A DNA stretch of 64,000 nt from JAGOBP01 sp046328575 (lineage in GTDB: Bacteria > Chloroflexota > Anaerolineae > Fen-1058): contig JAXLWI010000015.1 in the NCBI GenBank assembly GCA_046328575.1, forward strand, positions 10,724 through 74,723. The letters are read 5' to 3'. Of the stretch, positions 36,066-47,900 are shown piece after piece. Each line of letters begins with the position of its first letter. Positions within the stretch are counted from its first letter, which is position 1. Made by a program: the position numbers and the translations under genes. A model generated the notes under the pieces. It saw nothing but the letters and a program-made list of their open reading frames with translations, made no database searches and had not been told where the DNA came from.

Positions 36066-37688
36066 TTATTTGAATCGATCAGCCCGACAATCCAATTCGG
36101 CCAACACGAGTTTGATCCACGGCGCGATCGGTCCTTTGTAATCCGACAGGCCAGAGGTGGCAAATTCACGCGCGGCACGGATCGGTTCGTTGCGTTTGAG
36201 CAGCAGGCAGGCTCGCAATGCATGAGCAGCCGCCAGATCAGGGCTGGTGCGCAGGGCTTTCGTGAGCGCGGCGTCGGCATCGTCGAGATTGTTTTGCATC
36301 AACGCGACTGCCGCCAAACCGACCTGCGGTTCGGCAGTGTTCGGCCCCTGCTGAGCCAAGATCTTTAAGTGCGGCTGCGCCTTGTCTGGTTGATTCGCCG
36401 CCAACCACGCATCACTCGCCAGAGCACGCAGCTGAACTTGCTCCGCGATCACAGTCGAGGTTGTCAACACCTGTTCAGCCGCTTGCGCCACCGTTTTGAA
36501 TTGATCGCGCGCAGTTTTGAGATCGCCTTGCGCGGCGGTGGCATTGGCCGCGACAAATTGCTGTCGTAATGACTGAATGGTATCGGTCGTCGGATTGTTC
36601 ACAGGTGCAGCGGTCGCGGGCAACGCAGTCGGCACGCTGTTCGACGTCGAAGGCGCGCTAGTTGCTGCTGATTTCAACACCAATAACGCAATCACCGCGA
36701 CGACGATCAAACCAACACCGCCAATGATCAACCACACCCGATTGTTCGATCGCGGCTGAGCGGTGTCCACAATTTTCGTCGCCAGCGGATCAACCGTTGC
36801 GGCTACTGGCTCGATCGGGTGCGTGAGATTGATCGGGGCGGTGGTGACCACCGGCGTGCCGACTTCCGTCAACGCTTGATCCAAAGCCGCCATTAAGTCC
36901 GCCGCCGTAGCATAGCGGTCGTTACGATCCTTCGCCAACGCTTTCAGCAACACGCGTTCGAGCGGCTCAGGAAAATCGGGCTTCAGCGAGCGCGGCAGCG
37001 GCAGTGGCGCATAAATGTGATCGTGAATCACCGCGTACGGCGTGTCGGCTTGATAGGGCACGCGGCCCACCAGTAATTCATACACCACCACGCCAAGTGA
37101 ATACACGTCCGTGCGCGCGTCGAGATCACTGAGGCCTTGGGCTTGCTCCGGCGAAATGTACTGCGGCGTGCCGAGCAGCGAATCTTGCGACAGCGTCGAT
37201 TCACCCGCCTGCGCGATACGGGCTAATCCGAAGTCCGCGAGGAACACGCCGCCGTCGGTGGTCAACAAAATGTTGCTGGGTTTCACATCGCGATGCAGCA
37301 CGCCCTGCCCGTGCGCGTACGATAACGCGCCGACCACTGCCCGCACGATGCGCACACTTTCGTCACGCGGCAAATCCGATCGGGACAGGCGTGCCTTCAA
37401 CGTCTCACCCTCGATGAAGCGCATCACCAAATATGGCTGTCCATCGGCTTCGCTAAAATCGTAAACGGGTACGATGTGGGGATGTTCCAGTTTGGCGACG
37501 ATGCGGGCTTCACGCTGAAAACGCGAGAGGAAGTTGGGGTCTTGCTTGAAGGCCGGATGCAGCACCTTGATGGCCACGAAGCGATCGAGCGCGGCATGAT
37601 AGGCTTTGTAAACCGTCGCCATACCGCCGCTGCCCAACTGCTCGACGATGCGATAGGGCCCCACCTGTTGACCGACGACGAACGTCAT
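36066..37688 (-). CDS. Transmembrane Ser/Thr protein kinase with TPR tail
   Basis: A 540-residue kinase. Kinase domain at about 8-270: G-S-G-G-M-A-T-V-Y, V-A-I-K-V-L-H, H-R-D-V-K-P-S-N-I, A-D-F-G-L and T-P-Q-Y-I-S-P-E-Q. A membrane helix at about 325-347 (V-W-L-I-I-G-G-V-G-L-I-V-V) leads to an outer TPR-like helical domain (about 385-535). Such PASTA-less kinases sense envelope state in Chloroflexota and other phyla. The start at 37688 places GGGAG six bases upstream; the adjacent ATG at 37691 is equally readable. It is divergent from the Amt-like gene. Confidence 0.9.
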   Translation of the reverse strand: MTFVVGQQVGPYRIVEQLGSGGMATVYKAYHAALDRFVAIKVLHPAFKQDPNFLSRFQREARIVAKLEHPHIVPVYDFSEADGQPYLVMRFIEGETLKARLSRSDLPRDESVRIVRAVVGALSYAHGQGVLHRDVKPSNILLTTDGGVFLADFGLARIAQAGESTLSQDSLLGTPQYISPEQAQGLSDLDARTDVYSLGVVVYELLVGRVPYQADTPYAVIHDHIYAPLPLPRSLKPDFPEPLERVLLKALAKDRNDRYATAADLMAALDQALTEVGTPVVTTAPINLTHPIEPVAATVDPLATKIVDTAQPRSNNRVWLIIGGVGLIVVAVIALLVLKSAATSAPSTSNSVPTALPATAAPVNNPTTDTIQSLRQQFVAANATAAQGDLKTARDQFKTVAQAAEQVLTTSTVIAEQVQLRALASDAWLAANQPDKAQPHLKILAQQGPNTAEPQVGLAAVALMQNNLDDADAALTKALRTSPDLAAAHALRACLLLKRNEPIRAAREFATSGLSDYKGPIAPWIKLVLAELDCRADRFK

Positions 37689-37775
37689 CATCCGCTCCCG
37701 GCACAAAACTAAGCCGATTATAGCCGTGAGAGAATGTTTGTGCAACGCACACACACGGTCAGTCTACCTGGAGTG

Positions 37776-37784
37776 TGGTATGAT
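37776..37784 (+). promoter_or_regulatory. Extended -10 promoter for the Amt-like gene
   Basis: TGG-TATGAT (37776-37784) has the extended -10 form and ends 12 bases before the ATG at 37797, implying a leader of only about five bases. No -35 or Shine-Dalgarno is visible. Confidence 0.35.
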
Positions 37785-37796
37785 TACGCCCAGCTT

Positions 37797-39137
37797 ATGG
37801 ACATTGCGCCCGTTGTCGTCGCCTACTTCATTCCACTGGGTCTCATCCTCATCGCGTGGGGCAGTTGGGATCGTGAGCGTGCCCGCAGCCACGCGACGTT
37901 GGCGCTGGTCGTCATGGCACTGGCTGCAATCGCCTATGCCGCGATCGGTTTTGGGTTCAACTTTGGCGGCGTGGGTCTGCGGCCCGATGTGCCCGCCGGT
38001 CTGCGCGGACTCGATCAGCTGTGGTCGCCGATCGTCGGAACCGCGGGCCGCAATTGGGGCGTGATCGGTCTGACTGGTTTTCTCCTCAATGCCCGATCGA
38101 TTTTGCCCGGCGACACCGCTCTGCTCTACGCCCTCTTCATTCATCAACTCCCCATCGTAATGGCCGCGGCCTTGATTCCAACTTTGACACTGGCAGGCCG
38201 CGTGCGATCAATCGGTCTGGCAATGCTGAGTGTGATTATCGCCGCCCTCACCGTGCCGATCTTTGGCGCGTGGACGTGGGGTGGCGGCTGGCTGTTCGCG
38301 TTGGGGCGCGATGCCAAATTCGGACATGGCCTCATCGATGCGGGCGGCGCAGCGACGACGTTCATAGCAACCGGGGCTATGACGCTGGCGTTGTTGCTGG
38401 CGCTGAAGATCAAACGCCCGTCATCATCCATCAACGAAACTTCGCTTGAACTCCCGCTCCGATCGGCCTTCGGCGCGATCACGTTGTTGATCGGTTGGCT
38501 GGCGTGGCTTACCACTGATCCGATCTTACGCGCGCTGCCTACGATCGATCTGGCCTTCGCAACCACAAATGTGCTGCTGAGTGCGACTGCTGCTTTGATC
38601 GTATCAACCGCCTATGGCTGGTTCACAACCGGCAAACCGAGCGCGCAATTCGCCGCGCGCGGCGCGATCAGCGGCGCGATTGCAGCTGCAGCTGGCGCGC
38701 CCTTCGTGCCGACAACGGGCGCGTTGATCATCGGCGTGGTCGCCGGGCTGTGGACACCAATCGGGGTGTATTTGATCGAACGCCGCCTACATCTGGATGA
38801 TGCCGCGGGTTTCGTCGCCGCGACCGGTCTATCGGGCGTGTGGTCGATCTTCGCCGTAGGCCTACTGGCCGATGGCACGTACGGCGCAGGCTGGAACAAC
38901 ATCGGCGTGACGGAATATCTGGGCGTGTCCGGTCAGGGTATCACGGGACTGTGGGCGGGTGCGAACCTGCAAAACGATCCGGGACAGATGTCAGCGCAAT
39001 TGACGGGTTTGCTGGTGATTGCGTTGATGTCGTTCGTCGTGACGTGGCTGCTGGCGCGGCCATTTCGCCGTTCGGCTCCGAAAGAACGATCGAGTGAGCG
39101 TGTAAGCGAATCGCCCGTCAGCCGCTTCGACGCCTGA
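37797..39137 (+). CDS. Divergent Amt/Rh-family channel lacking the twin histidines
   Basis: A 446-residue protein with eleven hydrophobic helices, the Amt architecture, and the clear F-G-A-W-T-W-G-G-G-W-L-F-A-L signature. At the two pore histidines of AmtB the sequence has threonine: D-A-G-G-A-A-T-T-F (Thr188, for His168) and A-A-T-G-L-S-G-V-W (Thr343, for His318). This suggests a changed substrate, conductance or a sensor role. No GlnK gene is adjacent, though one commonly follows amt. The start follows an extended -10 closely, so the mRNA may be nearly leaderless. Confidence 0.75.
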   Translation: MDIAPVVVAYFIPLGLILIAWGSWDRERARSHATLALVVMALAAIAYAAIGFGFNFGGVGLRPDVPAGLRGLDQLWSPIVGTAGRNWGVIGLTGFLLNARSILPGDTALLYALFIHQLPIVMAAALIPTLTLAGRVRSIGLAMLSVIIAALTVPIFGAWTWGGGWLFALGRDAKFGHGLIDAGGAATTFIATGAMTLALLLALKIKRPSSSINETSLELPLRSAFGAITLLIGWLAWLTTDPILRALPTIDLAFATTNVLLSATAALIVSTAYGWFTTGKPSAQFAARGAISGAIAAAAGAPFVPTTGALIIGVVAGLWTPIGVYLIERRLHLDDAAGFVAATGLSGVWSIFAVGLLADGTYGAGWNNIGVTEYLGVSGQGITGLWAGANLQNDPGQMSAQLTGLLVIALMSFVVTWLLARPFRRSAPKERSSERVSESPVSRFDA

Positions 39138-39177
39138 CGATTTTCAGCGCTCCAAAAACGGGTCGATCTAAAAACTA

Positions 39178-39210
39178 ACGCCCTCGCCATAGTAATATCG
39201 GCGAGGGCGT
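39178..39210 (-). terminator. Strong terminator between the Amt-like and 32-heme genes
   Basis: A perfect 11-bp stem, ACGCCCTCGCC (39178-39188) with GGCGAGGGCGT (39200-39210). On the minus strand it is followed by TTAGTTTTT, so it ends the cytochrome transcript; on the plus strand the T-tract is weaker. Confidence 0.8.
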
Positions 39211-39217
39211 CGTGTGT

Positions 39218-41800
39218 TTATTGCCACACCACTCTCAGTGCGGTCTGGCCGGGTTGCGGCCACGAGGCCGGATTCTCGAAGGCCGTGAAGATCGGCAGGG
39301 TATTGGCGCTGGCGTTGAAATGATCGCCGCCGCCGTTGGCGTGGCACTGCACGCAGTTGTGAGAGTAGTTGTTGACTTCGCGATGTTTGGTGTCCATCTG
39401 CGTGTAGTTGTGGCACGTTGCGCACGTATAGGTGCTGGTATCGCCACCGGGATGGCATTTGTTGCAATTACCATTCGCGCCGCCATGATTCAGCGGGAAC
39501 TGGTGCTGGAAATTCGAGTCCCAGTTATTGGTGCTGTGACACTGGCTGCACTGACCCGGGAAGTGATTGGCCGGCCGCGTGTGGCACGATTGGCAATCGG
39601 TTAACCCCGTGTGATTGAAGTTCACATTGCCCCAGCTCGATGTGTTGTGACAGTTACTGCACTGTCCCGCGTAGTGATTGGCTGGCTTATCGGGCGTATG
39701 GCACGAAATGCAGTCGGTCTGCCCGGTGTGATTGAAGTTGGCTGGCTGCCAAGCATTCGTGTTATGGCATGTGCTGCACTGCCCTGCAAAGTGATTGGCC
39801 GGTTTATCGGGTGTGTGGCATGAGATGCAGTCCGTCAAGCCAGTGTGATTGAAGTTGGCGGGTTGCCACGCATTCGTGCTATGGCACGTGCTGCACTGTC
39901 CCGCAAAGTGATTGGCGGGTTTGTCTTTGGTATGGCACGACGCACAGTCCGTTAAGCCAGTGTGATTGAAGTTGGCGGGCTGCCACGCATTCGTGTTGTG
40001 GCACGTGCTGCACTGCCCCGCAAAGTGATTGGCCGGCTTGTCTTTGGTATGGCACGACGCACAGTCGGTCAAGCCGTTGTGATTGAAGTTCGCCGGCTGC
40101 CACGCGCTCGTACTGTGGCACGTGCTACACTGCCCCGCAAAGTGATTAGCCGGCTTGTCTTTGGTATGGCATGACGCGCAGTCCGTCAAGCCGTTGTGAT
40201 TAAAGTTGGCGGGCTGCCACGCATTCGTGTTGTGGCACGTGCTGCACTGCCCCGCAAAGTGATTGGCCGGCTTGTCTTTCGTATGGCACGACGCGCAATC
40301 GGTCAAGCCGTTGTGATTAAAATTGGCCGGTTGCCACGCATTGGTCGTGTGACACGTGCTACATTGCCCCGCAAAGTGATTGGCTGGTTTATCTTTGGTG
40401 TGGCACGACGCGCAATCGGTTTGGCCACTGTGGTTGAAGTTGGCGGGCTGCCATGCGCTCGTGTTGTGGCATGTACTGCACTGCCCGGCAAAGTGATTGG
40501 CGGGCTTGTCCTTCGTATGGCACGACGCACAGTCCGTTAACCCAGTGTGATCAGGATGAGCGGGGAGCCAACCGTCAGGGTTATGGCAGTTACTGCATTG
40601 CCCGTCGAAGTGATTGGCCGGCTTGTCCTTGGTATGGCACGAGGCGCAATCGGTTAGACCGTTGTGGCTGAACTGAGCCGGTTTCCAGGCATTAGTCGAG
40701 TGACAGGAACTGCACATACCGGGAAAGTGATTGGCGGGCTTATCTTTCGTGTGACAATCCGTGCAGACCGTGAAGCCGGTGTGATTGAAGTTCGCCGGCT
40801 GCCACGCACTCGTCGTATGGCAGTTGCTGCATTGCCCGGCAAAGTGATTCTCGGGCTTGTCCTTCGTATGGCACGACGCACAATCGGTCTGGCCAGTGTG
40901 ATCGAAATTGGCCGGTTTCCAAGCCACGGTCGTGTGACAGTTACTGCATTGCCCGGCAAAGTGATTTACGGGCTTATCGGTCGTGTGGCAGGCTGCGCAG
41001 TCCGTTGCGTTCTGATGATCGAAGGCGGCCGGTTTGAAGGCCACATCGGTGTGGCAACGCTCGCACGACAAGCCCATCTGCTGGAACTTGCCCTGGTGTT
41101 GATCGGTGTGGCAGCTTACGCAGGCCGCCGATAGGCCGGTAGTCTGTCCGTTGGTGTGACATTGACTACAACTAATCTCGGCGTGCTTGCCATGAAACGG
41201 CGGCTGATGTTTGGCGCGCAATTCCGGCGGAATAGTGATGTCGCGCGCGGCAATCGTCATCGTACTCGATTGTCCCGCGGCGCTCAACGTCGATCCGTCT
41301 AGCACCAGCAGTAATTCGACCGCGGTCACCGCTGGATTAGCGGCAGCATCGGCCAGGGCTTGCGCCAGCTTAGCGGCGTGTGCGATCTGCGGATCTGTAC
41401 CACCTGCTTGCTGCCATTGATCGAGTTGCGCCACCATCTGCAGGGCGAGGCGGGCCAACGAGGCTCGCATGTCACCCCCGGCTTCAGGCGGCAATGCCGC
41501 GACAGCTTTCGTAGCGTTGATCAGCGCCGTCTGCGCCTCATCCAGGGCCAGCATGGCCCGCTCGGTGCCTTGCAGACGCTGCAGTTCATCAAGCCGCTGC
41601 GCCAGAAAATCCAGTTGAAGCCGCGTATGCGCGATCTCACCACTGGACAGATCAAAACGCAGTTGTTCGAATGACAGTTTTAGATTGTAGAGACCATCGC
41701 CGGGCAAGCTGCCTTGCGCAGCCGCAACCACGCCCGCGCCCATGCCCAACACTAGAAGGAACGTCAAGCCGATAAATATGAACCAACGATAGTGACGCAT
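39218..41800 (-). CDS. Secreted multiheme cytochrome c, 32 CXXCH motifs
   Basis: An 860-residue protein with a signal peptide (about 1-29), a DUF5667-like helical domain (31-180; S-L-P-G-D-G-L-Y) and a heme domain from residue 211. After four leading CXXCH there are eleven 39-residue units and one of 37, each with two CXXCH plus histidines at unit positions 17 and 35, then four final CXXCH and a 36-residue tail: 32 motifs by my count. Units 5-11 are nearly identical, so the 117-bp DNA repeats expanded recently. CCGGAGGA precedes the ATG. It is a smaller paralog of the preceding giant gene, sharing an N-terminal 284-residue layout exactly. Role: extracellular electron conduit (inference). Confidence 0.9.
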   Translation of the reverse strand: MRHYRWFIFIGLTFLLVLGMGAGVVAAAQGSLPGDGLYNLKLSFEQLRFDLSSGEIAHTRLQLDFLAQRLDELQRLQGTERAMLALDEAQTALINATKAVAALPPEAGGDMRASLARLALQMVAQLDQWQQAGGTDPQIAHAAKLAQALADAAANPAVTAVELLLVLDGSTLSAAGQSSTMTIAARDITIPPELRAKHQPPFHGKHAEISCSQCHTNGQTTGLSAACVSCHTDQHQGKFQQMGLSCERCHTDVAFKPAAFDHQNATDCAACHTTDKPVNHFAGQCSNCHTTVAWKPANFDHTGQTDCASCHTKDKPENHFAGQCSNCHTTSAWQPANFNHTGFTVCTDCHTKDKPANHFPGMCSSCHSTNAWKPAQFSHNGLTDCASCHTKDKPANHFDGQCSNCHNPDGWLPAHPDHTGLTDCASCHTKDKPANHFAGQCSTCHNTSAWQPANFNHSGQTDCASCHTKDKPANHFAGQCSTCHTTNAWQPANFNHNGLTDCASCHTKDKPANHFAGQCSTCHNTNAWQPANFNHNGLTDCASCHTKDKPANHFAGQCSTCHSTSAWQPANFNHNGLTDCASCHTKDKPANHFAGQCSTCHNTNAWQPANFNHTGLTDCASCHTKDKPANHFAGQCSTCHSTNAWQPANFNHTGLTDCISCHTPDKPANHFAGQCSTCHNTNAWQPANFNHTGQTDCISCHTPDKPANHYAGQCSNCHNTSSWGNVNFNHTGLTDCQSCHTRPANHFPGQCSQCHSTNNWDSNFQHQFPLNHGGANGNCNKCHPGGDTSTYTCATCHNYTQMDTKHREVNNYSHNCVQCHANGGGDHFNASANTLPIFTAFENPASWPQPGQTALRVVWQ

Positions 41801-41874
41801 GATTCGCCTTCCTCCGGTAAATAAGTCGGATTAAGGGAAGGTAAGTCACGCGCGGGAATGGACTATTTGAGTAC

Positions 41875-41890
41875 CTACCCAAAAGGATAG
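41875..41890. promoter_or_regulatory. Dyad CTACCC-AAAA-GGATAG upstream of the 32-heme gene
   Basis: CTACCC-AAAA-GGATAG, with one arm mismatch and extended by C and G outside, lies 75 bases upstream of the ATG at 41800. It matches the dyads at 49572 and 53859 in length, spacer and arms, suggesting a shared regulator. Confidence 0.5.
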
Positions 41891-41899
41891 GCGCTTAAG

Positions 41900-41917
41900 G
41901 ACGCTAGTACTAGCGTC
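41900..41917. promoter_or_regulatory. Perfect 18-bp palindrome
   Basis: GACGCTAGT-ACTAGCGTC is a loopless perfect dyad between the giant and 32-heme genes. It could be an operator, or the base of a cruciform that ends the giant transcript; no T-tract follows. Confidence 0.5.
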
Positions 41918-41965
41918 AGGAGTTTTGCGAGTTGGTACGCCGCCCCGATTGTTCTGCCAGCCCGA

Positions 41966-44900
41966 TCAATCGCCGCCGCCGTCTTGGTGGCACGTCACGC
42001 AATTGTGATTGTAGTTATTGACCTCACGATGCTTCTGATCCATCTGAGTGTAGTTGTGGCAGGTCGCGCATGTGTACGTCGTCGTATCGTTGTTGAGATG
42101 GCACTTGCTGCACACGCCGTTGGCATCGCCATGATTGAGCGGGAAAGTGTGATTGAAGTTGGCGGGTTGCCACGCATTGGTGCTATGACATTGACTGCAC
42201 TGCCCCGGGAAGTGATTGGCCGGTCGCGTGTGACACGACTGGCAATCCGTGAAGCCGGTGTGATTGAAATTCACATTGCCCCAACTCGACGTGTTGTGGC
42301 ACGTGCTGCATTGACCCGGATAGTGATTCGGTGGTCGCTGCGGCAAGTGGCATGACTGGCAATCGGTGAAGCCAGTGTGATTAAAGTTGGCGGGTTGCCA
42401 CGCCGTTGTCGTGTGACACTGGCTGCACTGGCCTGGATAGTGATTGGGCGGTGCGTTGTTGGTATGACATGACACACAATTCGTCAAGCCGGTGTGATTT
42501 ACGAAGGCCGGTTGCCATGCCGAGGTAACGTGACAACTGCTGCACTGGCCCGGCCAGTGGTTCGCCGGCCGATCGGGTGTGTGGCAAGCCTGACAGTCGG
42601 TGAAGCCGGTGTGATTGAAGTTCACGTTGCCCCAACTCGACGTGTTGTGACATTGACTGCACTGACCCGGATAGTGATTAGGCGGCGCGTTGACAGAGTG
42701 ACACGCTGCACAGTCCGTCAAGCCAGTGTGGTTGACGACGGCTGGCTGCCATGCACTGGTCGTATGGCAACTACTGCATTGCCCCGGCCAGTGATTCGCC
42801 GGCCGATCGGACGTATGGCAGGCTTGGCAATCCGTAAAGCCGGTGTGGTTGAAGTTCGCCGGTATCCACGCATTCGTGGTGTGGCAGGTGCTGCATTGAC
42901 CCGGGAAGTGATTGGCCGGCTTATCGCCCGAATGGCACGACGCGCAATCAGTGAAACCAGCGTGATTAAAGTTGGCGGGCTGCCACGCCGTCGTGGTGTG
43001 ACACTGACTGCATTGACCCGGATAGTGATTGGCAGGTCGATCGGGAATGTGGCACGCCTGGCAATCTGTCAGTCCAGTGTGATTGACATTCGCGGGTTGC
43101 CACGCGCTGGTTGAGTGGCACGAACTGCATTGACCCGGGAAGTGATTGGCCGGTTTGTCGTTCGTGTGGCACGACACACAATCAGTAAAACCGCTGTGGT
43201 TAAAGGTCGTCGGTTGCCACGCGTTCGTGGTGTGACACGTGCTGCACTGACCTGGATAGTGATTGGGCGGTGCATTTACAGCATGGCACGCTTGGCAATC
43301 CGTGAAGCCCGCATGATTGAACGTGGCGGGTTGCCACGCCGAGGTCGAGTGACATTGGCTGCACTGGCCCGGGAAGTGATTGGCAGGCCGATCGGGAATG
43401 TGACAGGCCTGACAATCGATCTGGCCAGTGTGATTGAAATTAGCGGGCTGCCACGCCACGGTGTTGTGACACGTGCTGCACTGGCCATCAAAGTGATTAG
43501 CCGGTTTATCCGGTGTATGGCACGCCAGACAATCGGTCAGGCCGATGTGATTGACGCTGGCAGGCTGCCACGCCGTGGTCGTATGACACGTGCTGCATTG
43601 ACCCGGGAAGTGTACCGGGGGCCGATCGATCGTATGGCAAGCGAGACAATCGATGAGGCCGGTGTGATTGACGTTGACCGGTTGCCAGCCGGTCGTGACG
43701 TGACATTGACTGCACTGGCCGGGATAATGATTGGGCGGCGCGTTGTTGGTGTGACATGACGCGCAGTCCGTGAAGCCAGTGTGATTGAAACTCACCGTGG
43801 TCCAGTTCGCCGTGATGTGACAACTGCTGCACTGGCCCGGATAGTGATTAGCTGGCCGATCGGATGTATGGCACGCCTGGCAATCGGTGAAACCGGTGTG
43901 ATTAAACGTCACTTGATTCCAACTCGACGTGTTATGGCACTGGCTGCATTGACCCGGGAAGTGGTTGGGCGGTGCGTTGTTGCTATGGCAGGCCACGCAG
44001 TCCGTCTGCCCGGTGTGATCGAAGGTGGCTGGTTGCCACGCGTTCGTGGTGTGACAGGTGCCGCATTGACCCGGCCAATGGTTCGCAGGTCGATCGGGCG
44101 TGTGACAGCTCTGGCAATCCGTGAAGCCCGTGTGATTGAAATTGGCGGGCAGCCAACCACCGATCGTATGACACGTGCTACATTGACCCGGATAGTGATT
44201 GGGCGGTGCGTTGACGGCATGGCACGCCTGGCAATCGGTGAAGCCAGTGTGATTGAAACTCGCCGGTTGCCACGCCGTGGTGTTGTGACATTGGCTGCAT
44301 TGGCCCGGATAGTGATTGGCTGGCGCGACGGTGCTATGACACGCCGCGCAGTCGGTCATGCCGACGTGACTGAAGTTCGCGGGCTGCCAGGCCGTAGTCG
44401 AGTGACATTGACTGCACTGGCCCGGGAAGTGAATGGGCGGCCGATCGGCTGTGTGGCAGGACAGACAATCCAATTGTCCGGCGTGATTGAAACTCGCTGG
44501 CTGCCACGCATTCGTCGTGTGACATAGATCGCATTGACCCGGATAGTGATTGGCCGGCCGATCGGGTGTGTGGCAAGCCTGGCAATCGGTGAAACCAGTG
44601 TGATCGAAGTTCGCAGGCTGCCACGCATTGGTCGTGTGACACTGGCTGCACTGGCCTGGGAAGTGATTGGCAGGCTTATCGACAGTGTGGCACACCGCAC
44701 AGTCGGTGAGGCCAGTGTGATTGACCACCGGCGGCTGCCACGCCGAAGTTAAGTGACAACTGCTGCATTGACCCGGCCAGTGATTGGCCGGCCGATCGGA
44801 CGTGTGGCAGGCCTGACAATCGGTGAAGCCGGTGTGGTTGAAGTTCGCGGGCTGCCACGCGCTGGTTGAGTGACATTGACTGCACTGGCCCGGGAAGTGA

Positions 44901-47900
44901 TTGGGCGGCGCATTAACGGCATGACACGCTTGACAATCCGTAAAGCCCGTGTGATTGAAGTTCGCGGGTGTCCAGCCACCGGTGTTGTGACAGGTGCTGC
45001 ACTGGCCAGGGAAGTGATTGGCGGGTTTATCGGGCGTGTGGCAGGACGCGCAGTCGGTGAAGCCGGTGTGATTGAAGTTGGCCGGTTGCCACGCATCCGT
45101 TGTGTGACACGCACTGCACTGACCCGGATAGTGATTGGGTGGTGCATTGACAGTATGGCACACCGCGCAATCGGTGAGGCCAGTGTGATTCACGGCGGGC
45201 GGCTGCCATGCATTGGTCGTATGACACGAGCTGCATTGACCCGACCAGTGATTGGCGGGCTTATCGGGTGTGTGGCAGGATGCGCAGTCGGTGAAACCCG
45301 TGTGATTGAAGTTGGCCGGTTGCCACGCTGTAGTTGAGTGACACGTTGAGCACTGACCTGGGAAGTGGTTAGCGGGCCGATCGGGTGTGTGGCAAGCCGC
45401 GCAGTCCGCTGCGTTCGAGTGATCGAACGTAGCAGGAAGCCAACTCGCCGTAGTGTGGCACGTGCTGCATTGCCCCTCAAAGTGCGGCTGCGGCTTATCG
45501 GTCGTGTGGCACGCAAGGCAGTCCGTTTGGTTCGTATGATCGAAGTGCGCGGGCTGCCACGCGTTCGTTGTGTGGCACAGACTGCATTGACCTTCGAAGT
45601 GCGGATTGGGCTTGTCGCTGGTGTGACAGGCCTGACAATCCGTGAAGCCAGTGTGATTGAAGTTAGCCGGTTGCCACGCTGTTGTCGAGTGACACGAACT
45701 GCATTGACCCGGGAAGTGGTTGGCAGGCCGATCGGGCGTGTGACAACTTAGGCATTCGGTTTGACCAGCGTGATCGAACGTCGCTGGTTGCCACGCAGTG
45801 GTTGTATGACACGTCGAGCACTGGCCCGGGAAATGATTGGCAGGCCGATCGTTGGTATGACACGTGAGACATTCGGTTTGTCCAGCGTGATCGAACGTCG
45901 CCGGTTGCCACGCCGTGGTCGTATGACAATTGCTGCATTGACCCGCGTAATGGTTGGCCGGCCGATCGGGTGTGTGGCAGCTTTGGCAATCCGTCTGCCC
46001 GGTATGATCGAAAGTGGCGGGCTGCCAGGCGCTCGTCGTGTGGCAGTTGCTGCATTGGCCCGGGAAGTGATTAGCAGGCTTATCGGGCGTGTGACAGGCC
46101 TGGCAATCCGTAAAGCCGGTGTGATCGAAATTGGCCGGCTGCCACGCCGAGGTGTTGTGACATTGACTGCATTGACCCGGGAAGTGATTTGCGGGCTTAT
46201 CGGATGTGTGACAAGCCGCGCAGTCAGTTAAGCCAAGATGGCTGACGTTGGCACGCTGCCACGCATTCGTCGTGTGACAGGAACTGCATTGACCCGGCCA
46301 GTGTATGGCCGGCCGATCGGACGTGTGGCATGAGAGACAATCGGTCTGCCCCGCGTGATCGAAGTTGGCAGGCAACCACGCATTCGTCGTGTGACACGCA
46401 CTGCACTGACCTTCGAAATGCGGCGTTGGCTTATCGGCCGTGTGGCATGATAGACAATCCGTCTGTCCGACGTGATTGAAGTTAGCGGGTAGCCACGCGT
46501 TGGTCGTGTGACACGTGCTGCATTGCCCCTCGAAGTGATTGGCCGGTTTATCCGGCATGTGACAGGCCTGACAATCCGTAAAGCCCGTATGATTAAATGT
46601 CGCCGGTTGCCATGATGTGGTCGCATGACATTGACTGCACTGACCAGGGAAGTGGTTGGCCGGCTTGTCGGGCGTGTGGCATGACGCGCAATCGGTTTGT
46701 CCGGTGTGATCGAATGTAGCCGGTAACCAACCCGCCGTCGTGTGACACGTGCTGCATTGACCCTCAAAGTGCGGCTGCGGCTTATCGGGCGTGTGGCATG
46801 CAAGGCAGTCCGTTTGATTGGTGTGATCGAAGTGCGCGGGCTGCCACGCGTTGGTGGCGTGACACAGACTGCACTGACCATCAAAGTGCGGATTGGGCTT
46901 ATCGGTTGTATGACACGCGATGCAGTCCGTCAGACCTTGATGGTTGACGCTGGGGGGTGTCCACGCGCTCGTCGTGTGACAACTGCTACACGGACCTTCG
47001 AAGTGCGGATTGGGCTTGTCATTGGTGTGGCATGCAGCGCAATCCGAGAAGCCAGTATGATCGAAGTTAGCCGGTTGCCATGCCGTGGTGGTGTGACACG
47101 TCGAACATTGACCCGGGAAGTGGTTGGCAGGCCGATCGGGTGTGTGACAACTTTGGCAATCCGTTTGTCCCGTATGATCGAACGTGGCTGGCTGCCACGC
47201 GTTTGTGGTGTGACAGGTGCTGCACTGCCCATCGAAATGCGGATTGGGCTTATCGGTGCTGTGACATGCTAGGCAGTCGGTTTGCCCGGTGTGATCGAAA
47301 GTGGCGGGCGTCCACGCGCCAGTCGAGTGGCACTTACTGCACTGACCGTCAAAGTGCGGCGCAGGTTTATCGGCGGTGTGACAGGACACACAGTCCGTCA
47401 AGCCGGTGTGATCCATGCTGGCGGGTGTCCACGCGTTGGTGGTATGACACGTTGAACACTGGCCCTCGAAGTGATTGGCCGGCTTGTCTTTGGTATGGCA
47501 CGATGCGCAGTTGGTTTGGCCGGTATGATCGAAGGTGGCAGGCTTCCAGGCCGTCGTCGTGTGACAGGTCGAGCACTGGCCATCGAAGTGATTGGCCGGT
47601 TTATCGACGGTGTGACAGGCCAGACATTCGCTTTGCCCGGTGTGATTGAAACTCGCCGGGAGCCACGCATTGGTGATGTGACACAAGCTGCACTGACCCT
47701 CGAAGTGCGGCTGTGGCTTGTCCTTTGTATGACATGACGCGCAATCGCTGAAGCCGGTGTGATTGAAGTTGGCGGGCTTCCACTGATTGGTGGCGTGACA
47801 GTTGCTGCACTGACCGGGGAAGTGATTGATCGGCGCATCGGTTTGATGGCACGTAATGCAGAAGACATAGCCGGTATGATCGAAGTGCGCGGGCCGCCAG

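Noticed and set aside
39900..40540. Near-identical direct repeats that could suggest a CRISPR array
   Set aside because: There are no spacers; the repeats are contiguous codons of the 39-residue heme unit and preserve the frame.
41930..41968. Possible frameshift at the end of the giant cytochrome, because the 32-heme paralog continues after G-G-G-D
   Set aside because: None of the three frames after the TGA resembles the paralog's 36-residue tail, so the shorter end appears genuine.
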